This document shows, piece after piece, positions 12,620 through 27,023 of a DNA stretch of 64,000 nt (the stretch's first letter is position 1; every line of letters starts with the position of its first letter). The translations under genes were made by a program, and so were the position numbers. The DNA comes from Chrysaora quinquecirrha. Taxonomy: Eukaryota > Cnidaria > Scyphozoa > Semaeostomeae > Pelagiidae. The notes beneath the pieces are model-generated. The model was given only the letters and a program-made list of their open reading frames with translations, was not told where the DNA came from and did no database searches. The stretch is taken from NCBI GenBank assembly GCA_014526335.1, contig JACTAT010000060.1, forward strand, positions 4,440,404 through 4,504,403, read 5' to 3'.

Positions 12620-13841
12620 TCTTCGCACTGCTTTGGTGGATATGAACTACTGGTGTGGTACTTTTGCATACTGCAGTGGTATTTTTTGCAAACTGTGGTG
12701 GAGTCGCACTACTGGGGTGGGTAATGGTGATTGATATCGTGGGATGTTATGCTTGATGTGGCAGTATGTTTTGCGTTCTGTGGTGGGTAAGCACAACTGT
12801 GGTGGGTTATAATGCTTGGTATAATGGGTTTTTATGCTTGATGTGGTGGTATTTTTCGCATACTGTGGTGGATAAGCACTACTGTGGTGGGTTTTTGTGC
12901 TTGATCCGGTGGTGTTTTTGCGTACTGCGGTGGATAAGCACTACTGTGATAGGTTATTGTGCTTGATATGATTGGTTGTTATGCTTAATGTGGTAGTATT
13001 TTTGCGTACTGTGATGGATGATCACTACTGTGATTGGTTATTATGCTTGATGTGGTGGTATTTTTCGCATACTGTGGTGGAGACGCCCTACTGTGGTGGG
13101 TTATGGTGCTATATATGATGGGATGTTATGCTTGATGTAGTAGTATTTTTTGCATACTGTGGTGGATAAGCACTACTGTGGTGGGTTATTATGCTTGATG
13201 CGGTGTTGTTTTTGCGTACTGTGGTGTATAAGCACTACAGTGATAGGTTATTGTGCTTGATATGATTGGCTGTTATGCTTGATGTGGTAGTATTTTTGCG
13301 TACTGTGATGGATGATCACTACTGTGGTGGGTCACTATGCTTGGTGTGGTGGGTTGTTATGCTTGATGTGGTGGTATTGTTCGCATACTGTGGTGGAGAC
13401 GCACTACTGTGGTGGGTTATGGTGCTAGATATGGTGGGATGTTATGCATGATGTGGTAGTATTTTTTGCATACTGTGGTGGATAAGCACTTCTGTGATAG
13501 GTTATTGTGCTTCATATGATTGGTTGTTATGCTTGATGTGGTAGTATTTTTGCGTACTGTGATGGATGATCACTACTGTGGTGGGTCACTATGCTTGGTG
13601 TGGTGGGTTGTTATGCTTGATGCGGTGGTATTTTTCGCATACTGTGGTGGATAAGCACGACTGTGGTGGGTTATTATGCTTGATGTGGTGTTATTTTTTT
13701 GGGTAGTGTGATGGACAAGCACGACTGTGGTGGGTTATTATGCTTGCTGTTGTGGTAGTTTTTCCGTACTGTGGTGGATAAGCACTACTGTGGTGGGTTA
13801 TTATGCTTGATGTGGTGTTATTTTTTGCGTACTCTTAGGTG
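12620..13841. repeat. 63-bp minisatellite (TGTGGTGGATAAGCACTACT unit)
   Basis: About 20 imperfect units with words such as GTGGTGGGTTATTATGCTTG and TTTTTGCGTACTGTGGTGG. The usual period is near 63 bp. Because 63 is a multiple of three, open frames of about 60 codons appear (12766-12966, 13266-13451). They are rich in W, C and V and are artefacts of the repeat. The array is interrupted by a MITE at 13842 and resumes after it. Confidence 0.9.
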
Positions 13842-14166
13842 CCTAATTGCCGTCCCCCCCGCTAATTAATTTTTGAAAATTTTTCCAACCCTCCCGCTCT
13901 TATTAGGACCCCCCCGCTTATTAAATTTTTCAACTTCGCGTAAGTGACGCGTATTGAAAACTCATATCAGAGTATTCAAAATCACAAAATAAATAGATAG
14001 CAGTCTTGCATGGACAAAATAAGATAAAAATTGAGTCTGAGTCTTGAGTCATTTTCAACAAAAATCCAACCCCCCGCTAATTGGGACCCCCCCGGCAATT
14101 AATTTTCAACAAAAAATCCAACCCCCCCGCTAATTGGGACCCCCCGGCAATTAGGCACCTAAGAGT
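13842..14166. mobile_element. MITE with CTCTTAGGTGCC...GGCACCTAAGAG ends, inserted in the minisatellite
   Basis: The inverted ends CTCTTAGGTGCCTAATTGCC and GGCAATTAGGCACCTAAGAG are bordered by TA. The surrounding minisatellite gives the empty site: its normal phrase is GCGTACTGTG, and here it is split as GCGTA, element, TACTGTG. The interior is rich in CCCCCGCTAATT words. A second copy lies at 18229-18605, and a fragment near 50676-51000. Confidence 0.92.
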
Positions 14167-14340
14167 ACTGTGATGAATAATAACTACTGTGATAGGCCAA
14201 CAGCACCACCACATCAAGCAAACAGTGCCACCACAATAACCCCCCCACAGTTGTGCTTATCCAAAACATTACGTAAAAACTACCACCACATCAATAATAA
14301 TAACCCATCACATCCAGCATAATAAACCACCACAGGAGAG
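14167..14340. repeat. Minisatellite continuation with inverted units
   Basis: The first 40 bases continue the array in the same orientation (TGATGAATAATAACTACTGTG). From about 14205 the words appear as reverse complements (CACCACCACATCAAGCA, CAGTTGTGCTTATCC). The array therefore flips strand just after the MITE. Confidence 0.75.
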
Positions 14341-14639
14341 GGTATCCACCACAGGACTGCGCATAACATCCTGTTTTATATCTATACAGTCTGTCTCGAT
14401 TACCCAGCAACAACTACAACATTCGTGGGCGTATTTAACATGGTATTTAATCAGTGAATCCAGACAAACCACTGTAAATAAACTGCGGACACCTTTAAAT
14501 CCTAAGGTGAGCCCGGAATTACAGTAAAACAATGATAGCTCTGCAAACGATATAGTGACCTTGTGCATGGACAACGTATTTGGAAAAATCTCAAAACAAA
14601 ATGACCACAAAATTAACTGTTTTTACACGAGATTTTTCC

Positions 14640-14715
14640 GCAAGCAGCATACCACAATGGATGGGATTCGAACCTGGACTGCAGAACCAGAGAGCCGACG
14701 TTGCCACTGAGTTAT
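14640..14715 (-). repeat. tRNA-derived SINE-like unit
   Basis: On the minus strand TAACTCAGTGGCAACG matches an RNA polymerase III A-box context. CAGGTTCGAATCCCATCC, about 30 bases later, is a canonical B box. There is no acceptor-stem pairing or full cloverleaf that I could draw, so this is more likely a SINE head or tRNA pseudogene than a working tRNA. Confidence 0.6.
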
Positions 14716-14722
14716 AGCGCTA

Positions 14723-15568
14723 TAGCGCTATTGCTAAGTAGTAACTCTCCAAGTAATACATCCCAATGGTCTCCTTCCATTTGACTTAGTTTGTGTTTCG
14801 GCTATTTTGAGCCTCGAATGGAGAAACGAATGTTTTTTTACTATATAATCACATTTGGAAATAGTTTCGAAAAAAGGCTGGCCGAACGACTCTCCCTGAA
14901 AAAACGCGCTGTCGCAGCGCAAATAGTTTTCAACTCTAAACCATTTTCTTGGCTTCAAGTACACGTTTTTTTTTATAAGAACACTGAAATTGAAGAAAGC
15001 CATGCAATGTTCTTAATTTTTCCGATTTGAAGGCTCAAAATGTTCTTAACATGTTCTTAATTTCCTTGCTTTTTAAAAAGCTGTTCTTCTTCAAATTAGT
15101 TGGCAATTGCTAAAAAAAGGGACGCGTATGTAAAAATGTCACATATAGTCACAACGATTGATAGTTAACCTGTTTTCTAGAGTTGAGAACAGAACAGCGC
15201 ACTTAAGAAAGTAAATTTTCATTTGTTTCTAGCTTCACAAAGCCTTGTAATGTTCTTAGCATCTTCTTAACTTTTCAGCCTCTGAAGCCTTATGTTCTTA
15301 TATACTTTGTTCTTATAAAAAAAAAACGTGTAGCGCTATTGCTAAGTAGTAACTCTCCAAGTGATACATCCCAATGGTCTCCTTCCATTTGACTTAGTTT
15401 GTGTTTCGGCTATTTTGAGCCTCGAATGGAGAAACGAATGTTTTTTTACTATATAATCACATTTGGAAATAGTTTCGAAAAAGGCTGGCGGAACGACTCT
15501 CCCTGAAAAAACGCGCTGTCGCAGCGCAAATAGTTTTCAACTCTAAACCATTTTCTTGGCTTCAAGTA
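14723..15568. mobile_element. MITE (14962-15330) between two 239-bp direct repeats
   Basis: 14723-14961 and 15331-15568 are nearly identical direct repeats, differing at a few bases such as AAGTAATACA/AAGTGATACA. Exactly between them lies a 369-bp MITE with ends CACGTTTTTTTTTATAAGAA and TTCTTATAAAAAAAAAACGTG-like sequence, TA-bordered. Frames at 14734-15030 are shadows of the repeat. The layout looks like an LTR-type composite, but the repeats do not begin TG or end CA. Confidence 0.8.
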
Positions 15569-16554
15569 TGAAGCAGGCCACACCCAGACTCGTAGAACGG
15601 GAATGGTCCCTACGGAGGTTCCCGTTAATTTAGGTTCAAATTAAACGAAAATGCATTGGTTGGTGGCGCAAGGCGCTAATTAGCAAGTAACCGTACCCTA
15701 ACACGGAGGGACAATCTAAAATTTATGAGTAGAGGACGGGTAGGAGGGTGTTGTAGTGTGCAGGCAGGATGGTTGATTTTGAGTTGGTTGGTTTTTCATG
15801 CTAAAATCCGGAACAAAAATGCGGACTTAATAATAGTTAATTTTGTCATTCTCTATAGTTCCCTTGCAGTACCGGTTTCTTATAACTTTGTTTCTTAAAG
15901 AAGAATTACCGTATCTTTTTCATTCACAGCTGGGTCTGTCTTGTCTGTGACCCATCTTTGAACTGAGATGTTTTTGGTTTAGATCAATGACGTTAATACG
16001 AGTGAAAAAAATGAATGAAAATATCACCTCACCTTGCTTTGTGTGCTGAGAAGCTGAAATGCTGCTTCCGCATCCCATTCTTCAGTCATTCATGTCTCTT
16101 CTCGTGTATAAATTGATAAAAAACTCGATGGCTAATGTAATTTACTTTTCAAATGCCCAGAGGACAGAAATTCTTCTTCCTTTCGATTTCGTCCTGTCTT
16201 GTCTGAATTTATGATTGCTCAAGATCCAAAATACACTGTCAAAGAATCAAAGCTGGCTCTGCTTTTTATAGTTCCGATCCCTTTACAGTTGTCTGACGAG
16301 GAAAGGAAAGTCAATTTTCGGCCTTCTGTTGATTTTTGATACAAAAATGCAATTTTGAGGTGTTGAATTCAGTAAACCAGCAAAACGCCTGTCAACCAGC
16401 AGCTAACTGAAAGCTGTAAACCCGGAAGAAGGCAGCATTAGTTCTCATGGCAACAACAGTCACAAAGCAGACGATCTGAAGTTTCGATATTTATTGACTT
16501 TTTACAACTTAGTTACAAAGAGACGAAAATTGCAAATATTAGTCTGACTTATTA
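15569..16554. other. Spacer, nothing recognised
   Basis: Mixed-composition sequence without a supported frame, RNA gene or clear repeat boundary. Confidence 0.45.
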
Positions 16555-17001
16555 CACGTTTTTTTATAAGAACACTTGGCTTCGATTTCAGCCTGCCTGT
16601 TTCTTATTGAAACGATTTTTCACTAGCTTTATATGCAGTTTTTCTTTTTTGCGCATGTATTAATTATATTAGCCATTAATACCTTTGCTTGTTTGCTGTT
16701 AGTATTTCCGTATAGTACTAGATTCAAGCTTTTAAGCGCTTTTTACAGTTGGTTTGTATTAGCTGCTAAAGTTAGCTATTTTTGTAACCAACTTAAATAA
16801 AGTGATTAAAAAAAAACTTGCCACCCTCTTCTACCATTCTCGGAAACAAGTTTAAAATACGTTTCCGGGCAAGGGCAAGGGTTTTACGCCGGCGAACTTT
16901 GCTTGTGCGTATCTCAAATAGTTGCAGGGTTAGCAAAAACGTTTGACCCAAATTTCAGCCTGGTCTTTCTTAGAAAGGTTGTTCTTATAGAAAAAATCCT
17001 G
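16555..17001. mobile_element. CACGTTTTTTTATAAGAACA-type MITE
   Basis: Left end CACGTTTTTTTATAAGAACA follows TA. Right end GTTCTTATAGAAAAAATCCTG is inverted and precedes TA. It shares its ends with 14962-15330, but the interior differs. Non-coding. Confidence 0.7.
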
Positions 17002-18228
17002 TACGCAGGCTGAAGGTACTTTCTTAAATGGGTTTTCATGAGGTTTCTTATCCTGCTGGAAAGAAAAGGCACGGCTAATTGGTTCCAGACAGAAGCAACG
17101 GAGCTCCCGATCCCTACACCAAACTGAGTAAGAAATTGCAAAAAATCTTACTCGGCATCAAAACAACACAATTTAAGGGAAAAACCATTCGACCATCACT
17201 CAGAGTAAATCCGTACAAGACATATTATTGTCGAAAATGAGCACAGTCGCGTGACTAAAATGCCCATATATGTAAGGTGGTGACACAAGAAGACAATAAT
17301 TTGTTAATTATTCTACATTCATACAAATCACAAGAATATAACACAAATAAATGAGCCCGCCTGAAAAATGTGTTCGCAAGATTCATTATTGATAAACTTT
17401 AGCTGTGTTCTTGACTCACATGACTGCAATGCCCATATTTGGAGAATAGTAACAAAAGAAGACACTAATTTGCTGATTATTCTCTATTTACAATTCTTAC
17501 AAACAATGAGAATATAACATACATAACTGAACCAGCCTGGTCAACATCCTTCACAAGATTCATAATTCCTAAGCATTATTAATATACGACTCTTTTGATT
17601 ATGACGTCACTTAGCTTTATTACGTTCCTTTCTAACGAAAAAAGACTGAAGAGAAGGCAACTGAATATGTAGAATTATGGTAATCTAGTTGCCTACTTCC
17701 CAAAGATAATGATCTGTCATGTCATATTGAACGAGTACACTAAGGTCGCTAGCATATCATTGAGAGGTTCCTTCAATATAACACTGTAGTTCTGATCAGA
17801 TAACTCCTACAACCTAATTCAAAATATTTACTTACTGATTAAAGAAAGTTTGCGCAGTGTATTAATGGTTATTCCTCGTGCTAAGCCTTGCCAAATATGT
17901 ACTAAATGAATAAAAAGGAACGCAAATGCGCAAATGTTTGCGAGTGGAACAAGATCTATAACAGAGAAATTAGGAGACAAAAGTAGAGACCTTGTTCTCA
18001 AATATCGCAGACCGTCCGTGATCCTGACACAAAGACTTTTTGCAATATGTTAGAAAATATTTGATCCACTACTGCGTTTATATTCCGCATTATTCTTTAT
18101 TTTCGACTGCTTCTGATATTCCTCGTCTGAGGAGTGTCAGACGACACAAACTTGCAAACAGTATTTTTAGGTGACAACTAAAAATACAAGGAACAATTTC
18201 CGCATTACACACTTGTAAGGGAATGCTC
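17002..18228. other. AT-rich spacer with a weak internal duplication
   Basis: Two related stretches near 17270-17360 and 17445-17550 share words such as AGACA(A/C)TAATTTG, CAAGATTCAT and GAATATAACA. This suggests an old duplication of about 175 bp. No gene was seen. Confidence 0.4.
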
Positions 18229-18605
18229 TTAGGTGCCTAATTGGCGTCTCCCTGCTAATTAATTTTTTGAAAAATTTTCCAACCCCCTGCTTTTATTAGG
18301 ACCTCCAGCTTATTAAGTTTGCATTAATATTGATGTTGATATATTTTACTATATATTACTACTTTATATTATATAGTACTACAACTTACTTTGACGTTCT
18401 TGGTGTGAAATTTCAATTGTTCACTCAATTTATTGGTTTGAACTATGGACTTCCTTAGCCTATAAGCATTATAGGGCCCCTCGCTTTGCATTTCAGCAGT
18501 TTCCAGAAAAAGTTTGTCAAACAAAGTCCGACCCCCAATTAGATTCGGACGGTAGTTCCAACCCCCGCCTATTCCGACCCCCCTCAGCAATTAGGCACCT
18601 AAGAG
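18229..18605. mobile_element. MITE, CTCTTAGGTGCC family, copy 2
   Basis: Same inverted ends as 13842-14166 (CTCTTAGGTGCCTAATTGGC and CAATTAGGCACCTAAGAG). The flanks are TG on both sides rather than TA. The interior is longer and has ATATATTA-rich sequence. The 73-codon minus frame inside is not a gene. Confidence 0.85.
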
Positions 18606-18819
18606 TGGGTGTTCAAGAGAATCTAATGAACAACAAGAGATAGCAATTCATGCAGTGGTTTGTCCACAGTTTCTGGCCTTGGAAATTCGATGTATGATCC
18701 TGACATTTAAAATGGTGGTCTTATAAAGCTTACAAAAATATGATTAAAATTCTTTTTCAATAATGATTACTATAATAATGACAGCAAGGCCTTAGAACGA
18801 AAGAACCAAACCTACGATC

Positions 18820-18960
18820 AACAGAGGATCCTATGTATTCATGAAAATGAAGAGGGCTACCACAATTGTTATAATTGCCTTGGCTGGGATTCGAACCAGT
18901 GACCTTCAGGACAACAAGCCAGGTGACTACTCGACATATGTCCAGTTCACTATATGTTCT
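18820..18960 (-). repeat. SINE-like unit with pol III B box (minus strand)
   Basis: Minus strand: GTAGTCACCTGGCTTGTTGT is followed by CACTGGTTCGAATCCCAG (B box) and GGCAATTATAACAATTGTG. The same sequence runs on the plus strand at 19075-19160, so the two are an inverted pair of one SINE family. Confidence 0.7.
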
Positions 18961-19059
18961 ATGCTCTGATGAAGGCTTTAAGCCGAAACACAAAGAAACA
19001 CCTTGGCTGTGGAGGAGACCTGCGGCTGGAAGGACCTCGAGTTAGGCTGGCTACTTCAT

Positions 19060-19170
19060 TGCACAGTTGAGCGCAGTGGAGTAGTCACCTTGCTTGTTGT
19101 CCAGAAGGTCACTGGTTCGAATCCCAGTCAAGGCAATTATAACAATTGTGTTTGCCCACTTATGATGAAT
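19060..19170 (+). repeat. SINE-like unit with pol III B box (plus strand)
   Basis: GTAGTCACCTTGCTTGTTGT, CACTGGTTCGAATCCCAG and GGCAATTATAACAATTGTG appear in the same order as in the unit at 18820-18960, on the opposite strand. The 108-codon frame at 19003-19329 crosses it and is not coding. Confidence 0.7.
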
Positions 19171-22356
<3,186 letters not shown>

Positions 22357-22568
22357 GATTTAAAATACAATTCTCACTTGTTTATCATCTTCGTTTATGT
22401 CATCTGCGTAACCTCCTCCTTTTAATGTCACCTAAAGCACAGAAAAGAATAGTTAAAGACAATAGTTTTTTTAAAGAAAATAAAGAAATGTCTATGTGCA
22501 AGTATCCAATCTGTAATAATGGGCCTGAAAGCGCTCTGTCAACTGAGCAAACCCGCAACAAGTTATTA

Positions 22569-23060
22569 CACGCAGTTTTTTTATAAGCAACCAAGATGTA
22601 GAAGGCTTAAAACTTTAAGCAACCTATAGTAGCACAGGAGAAAACCTAAGCAACATTTTGAAATTAAAAAAAATTATATCAATGCAGGAAACCGAGGATT
22701 GATCAAAATAGAAGCTATTTCCATTCATTTGCCGTCGAAACGCGCATATCAACCGAGTGTTACTCATTACGTGAAGCATTTCATTGAGGGGTTTCCGTTT
22801 AACTTTCAATACAAAGTCTCTATATGGTAACAATTACATGGTACTTCTTTACTGATGTTATTCATAGTATTTCTTTGCTGTACTCCAAATTGTGCTGTTT
22901 TTCTAGCCTCTGTACTATTCTTAGGGCAAAAAATATACAGTTAAAATTAAGCAACTACTAAGCAACTTTTGCTACTAAAAGGTGGCCATAAGAGGTCCAA
23001 AAATAAGCAACTTTTTTAACTAGACTCGAGCGAAGTTGCTTATAAAAAAAAAACTGCGTG
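22569..23060 (-). mobile_element. TA-flanked MITE, CACGCAG family, copy 2
   Basis: Inverted copy of the 3040-3534 element: starts CACGCAGTTTTTTTATAAGC and ends GTTGCTTATAAAAAAAAAAC-like sequence plus TGCGTG, with TA on each side (22567-22568, 23061-23062). It sits about 140 bp downstream of MED27 exon 3 in the gene's direction and 14 bp beyond a possible further exon. Confidence 0.85.
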
Positions 23061-23202
23061 TACCACGCCGTGTTATAAAATATCTTGAAGAAATCTGCAA
23101 CAAAAAAAAGGCTGACTACTAGACGAATCATCAACAATATAAATAATGGTAACAACAAAATACTAAAAGCTGAAGCTCCCAGATTACTTTAACTGTTGTT
23201 AC

Positions 23203-26200
23203 CTTGGTGAATCTTTAGGCCTTTTATTTGAGTCAGGAAATAGTTTTTCTGGTTCTGGATACTTTCTTTTCAGTCTAGCCAAGGCACTGTTTGCATCTTC
23301 ATTTAGCTATGTAGGGTTAGAAATGAAAGGATAAATTAGATGTATAAAATCACATAACACCAAGAGGCAATTCATACACTCTTCCAAAAGCTTCTTGGCT
23401 CTTTCACCAAGCGTGCAGAGATCTTTTCTTAAGGTATAATCTCTTATGTCCTTTTGAACACTGCAATAGCGTTGCATGAGTCTCCTTAATTGAATCCAGG
23501 TTTAGGAGGAGGCCTTGTCCAGGATTAAAATGCCAACAAAAAAGACCTTCTGGAGACAATTTCTCCCTTGCAAGTTTCAGAAATTTCAGAAGGAAAATAT
23601 GGCAGTGGAGCTTCGATAGACCTTTTCAACAAAATTCAATCTTTTCAACCTTTTCAATGAAATGTTTCAAGTTGCAAACTTTTACTATCCTAGCTCTGGT
23701 ACTATTGATTTTATTATCCTTTGAAGCACTCGATTCTATCAGAGTTTGACCATGAAAAGTGACTGGAAGTGAAACCAACTGGTCTAGGCCCTTATAAAGT
23801 TGCTAACTTTGGATACTCTTAATATCAATAATAAAAGCACTAAGATAGTAAAACTTTGCACATAAACTAAATTGTGACTGTTCAACACAAATTTGGTTTC
23901 AACAACTCTTCTATATCTTGAAATTTTGAAAAATTTCTACAATTGCAGCCTTTCATTGATAAGCAATCAATAATATATGGTCACTGCATTTGAATCTACT
24001 AAGGATATTTCTATGTTCGAAATTTATGGTTTAACTTTTTAGGTAGGTCTTTATTTAAAATTTGATTTGATTTCCTAATAATTGTAGCACAAATTTTTTG
24101 ATTTTAAAATCAACAATGTCCAAACAATTTTTACCTTAGAGACCCAAGAGTATGCATGAAGCAAATCTTTATAAAGTGTTGATTTATCTTCTCCAGAATC
24201 AAGGGTTATTAGACCAGAATTTCCAAGGGATACAGGCTGTGCATCTGGAAGCTTTGGAAAAGTACTTGCAGTTTTCTCAAGTTTACTGAAATTGAAGGAA
24301 AATTTGTAGTATAAATTTGTCAGTGTTTTCAAAATAGACTGCAAATAGAATTTCAACCAAAGATGACAGTAAAAAGAGCGCTAGAAAGAAATAGAGTAAA
24401 AAATTGACAGTGGGGGCACAAGAGGGAGGCAATGGAAAAGTACTTATTGTTGATGAAATACTCAAATGTGCAAATCACTTTGCAGCAAATGCTATACCCT
24501 ACTTGTTGGATAGATGATAAATTTTTGTGCTGCAAAAAATATTTTTCTGTGCAAAAAGAAATGACAAAGGAAGACAAGAACTATAGATCAATTCAGTAGA
24601 AAAGAAATTTTTCGAAATCGCAAGATATAAATTTTTCGATGCGAAAATGGCAAAAAGCACCCAAAAATTAGTCTAGGTGCAAAGTTTTACTATCTCAGCG
24701 CTTGTATAATTGATTTTACGAGTGTTCAAAGTTCACAATTTTATAAGGGCTTTGACCGTGTGGGGTAAAAAGTTTCACTAAGTTCATTATTTGCAGTCAA
24801 AGCCTTTATGAAATCGGGAACTTTGAATGCTCATAAAATTAAGAACACAAGCACCAGGACAGTGAAACTACCTAAGCTAAGTTTTGGCTGCTTTATAAGA
24901 TTTTCATATCTAAAACTCGATATCCTGTGATTTCGGAAAATTTTAATGCTACCTGACGTCATGCCGAAGTGATCTATAACATCAGGAACTACAGTACAGG
25001 CCATAAATAACTTAACCTATGCGAATTTGAATACGAGTTTGGTGTTTTCTTTGCGAATTTCGCACGAATTTCGCTTCATTGTTTTGCGAATTTCGCTGTG
25101 AATTTGTTGCGCAATGCCTTGTGCTCAATTGCTAATCATTTGCGAAAATAAGGCCTCTAGAATCTTATGCGAAATGATATCAAAACACGGAAGAATTTAT
25201 ATAAAAAGGGCATGGAAAAAAGAAATGTAGAATTACAATTTTATCCTGTTTTAAACGCCGTTTTAAATCAAAATAATCTTGTTCAAAATTCGGGGGGGAG
25301 ATTTTATCTATTAGAATCACCGTAACCTTTGCTAATGAAGCAGAGAAAACCAAGTTATAAGACTTGACAAAACAAAAAAATATCGTGCCTACAGGTTTAG
25401 GATAACTCAAACTTGCTAAAGGTGTTGAATTCACGATTTTAATGAGGGAGAAAACCATTACAATATCAACATGATTTCGGCATCGAACAAGGGAAAGCAG
25501 ACTGAAGTTCATTAAGGTTCCGATAGAAAATAACAACTTAGCCGTGTTTTGGATATTTCAAACCCAAAACAATAGCTCAATCGCTCCGACTTGCAAATCG
25601 TATCAGTATACAGTCGTTATGTTACGTTACAACACCTTTAATAATCGTGTTCTACCGTATAAATTCAGTCTCCTCATTCTAATGCCGCACTGAATTATAA
25701 CTTGTCTTTCAGTTTGCTTGGTGTGACCCTTCGATCTTACTCAATCTTGATTTCGCAAATGATTTCAAAATGCAATGAAATTCGTAAATTCTTACGCAAT
25801 CCTCACACTCTTTTTCGAAAGCGATTTCGCAAACGAAATTCCGTTTTCGAATACGAATTCGCAATCAAATTTCGTTGGTGATTTTTGCATATGCGAATTT
25901 CGAAAGTTTTCGCACGAATTCGTGCGAATTCGCAAGTGCGAATTCGTACGAAAACAAGGTTAAGTTATTTCTGGCCTGTACTGTAATAATAAGTAGATTA
26001 TGAAGATGATTGGGATTTGCTGTCTTTCCAAGGTATGGGCTTCTGAGCTGAGCCCAGGGCTAATCAAACCAGTGTGACCCAGACTGCAGAAGTTCACCTA
26101 GGATTGCAATCCAAGGTGGCACTTGGAGCACCTGAATGCAAAGCATGTTATTCTAATGTGTACCTGAGAAAATGGTTGACAAGTTAAAAATTTAGAGCCA

Positions 26201-27023
26201 AAAATGGTGTAAGTCAAGTTTATGCTTCTTTTAAGCAAAAGTATTTCTAAAAATTTCTCCAGTTTAATGAAAAGGTGTTATAAAACCCCAAAAGGCTAAA
26301 TATTGTAAGAAAAATTGTGATTTCAGCACTTGAAAAGCACACTTGATGAACTTTGAAGACTTCTTTGCAGACCTCAACTGAAGTGCACCAGGATTTGCAT
26401 ACCTGCTGAGATCTTGGCAAAAAATGCCACATTCTACTCTGCAGACTGGAGTAGTGTGATGACCCCACTAGCACTTCCTCTGAATGCCAGATTGCAGAGT
26501 TGGGCACTTGAACACTCGAGTTTTGAATAGAACAATAGGGTAAACAAAAGGAGAGAACAATAGAAAGGGGTTCTTGCACACTCGAGATCTCGTTGGAAAA
26601 AGCCATACTCTGCAAACGGGTCTGAATGTGACTACACATTGCTGTTCCTTTGCGTTTTGATTGGAATTACAGAAAGCTGGTGACTCTCCTCGCCTCGCTC
26701 TTTGTGGCAAGTTTGATCTTAATGGGAATTAAACCAAAAATCATAATAGATTGTGGCCGGGTACCTACAACATGGCAATTCTGACATTAACTAACTTGCA
26801 GTTATATATATTACCTTTGGCTAGACTGAATAGCTTTAATAGTATCTTTTACTGAATTCACTGAAGCGTCAGGATCTTGACTTTCCCAAGTGGTGAAGGT
26901 TTCTAATAATTTGTGGACATTGTTTTGCAGTTCCTGTGTCGCATTGAGAGCAGAAATCACTTCATCAGTAAACACAGTGCCGTTATTTAGTTTTTCTGAT
27001 GAGCTGCCAACCCCACCAGACAT
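23203..27023 (-). CDS. MED27: Mediator complex subunit 27 (first three coding exons; 3' part not found)
   Basis: MED27 is a tail/upper-body subunit of the nuclear Mediator complex, which links transcription factors to RNA polymerase II. Coding exons, minus strand: 26815-27023, 24135-24285 and 23203-23306. Each boundary has AG and GT, and the phases join (209 nt, then 151, then 104). The first 154 residues align by eye with the MED27 N-terminal region: a helical start containing ISALNATQELQNNVHKL, then the family's strongest block, NSGLITLDSGEDKSTLYKDL followed by HAYSW, then a basic stretch ending NKRPK. The start ATG at 27023 opens MSGGVG. The conserved C-terminal half and its Cys-Cys zinc-ribbon-like end were not found on the minus strand down to position 1. 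Those exons are either beyond the window, missed, or lost. It is head-to-head with FAM20B, 973 bp apart. Confidence 0.82.
23340..24134. other. MED27 intron 2 and flanking repeat-derived sequence
   Basis: Intron 2 runs 23307-24134. It contains a minus-strand open segment near 23360-23500 with words like RKDLCTLGERAKKLLEEC. It is not in the MED27 phase and is probably repeat-derived. About 23700-23900 carries a GTGACTGGAAGTGAAACC-type repeat also seen near 24680-24870 and 35640-35830. Confidence 0.4.
24992..25983. mobile_element. 992-bp TA-flanked DNA element in MED27 intron 1
   Basis: Left end CAGTACAGGCCATAAATAAC and right end GTTATTTCTGGCCTGTACTG are inverted repeats extending through AACTTAACC/GGTTAAGTT, bordered by TA (24990-24991, 25984-25985). 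Subterminal regions are rich in GCGAATTT(C) words on both sides. The longest inner frame (25180-25536, minus) has no transposase motif, so the element is non-autonomous. Confidence 0.88.

Noticed and set aside
14640..14715. Functional tRNA gene
   Set aside because: A and B boxes are present, but I could not pair an acceptor stem or complete cloverleaf, so it is listed as a SINE-like unit.
14723..15568. LTR retrotransposon with 239-bp LTRs
   Set aside because: No TG...CA ends, no primer-binding site or polypurine tract, and the inside is a complete TA-bordered MITE.
22390..22440. Possible MED27 exon on the minus strand (TTTTCTGTGCTTTAG then about 50 open bases containing [14 protein letters not shown])
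   Set aside because: In the phase required by exon 3 it meets TGA at once. The similarity to the family is too weak to overrule that.
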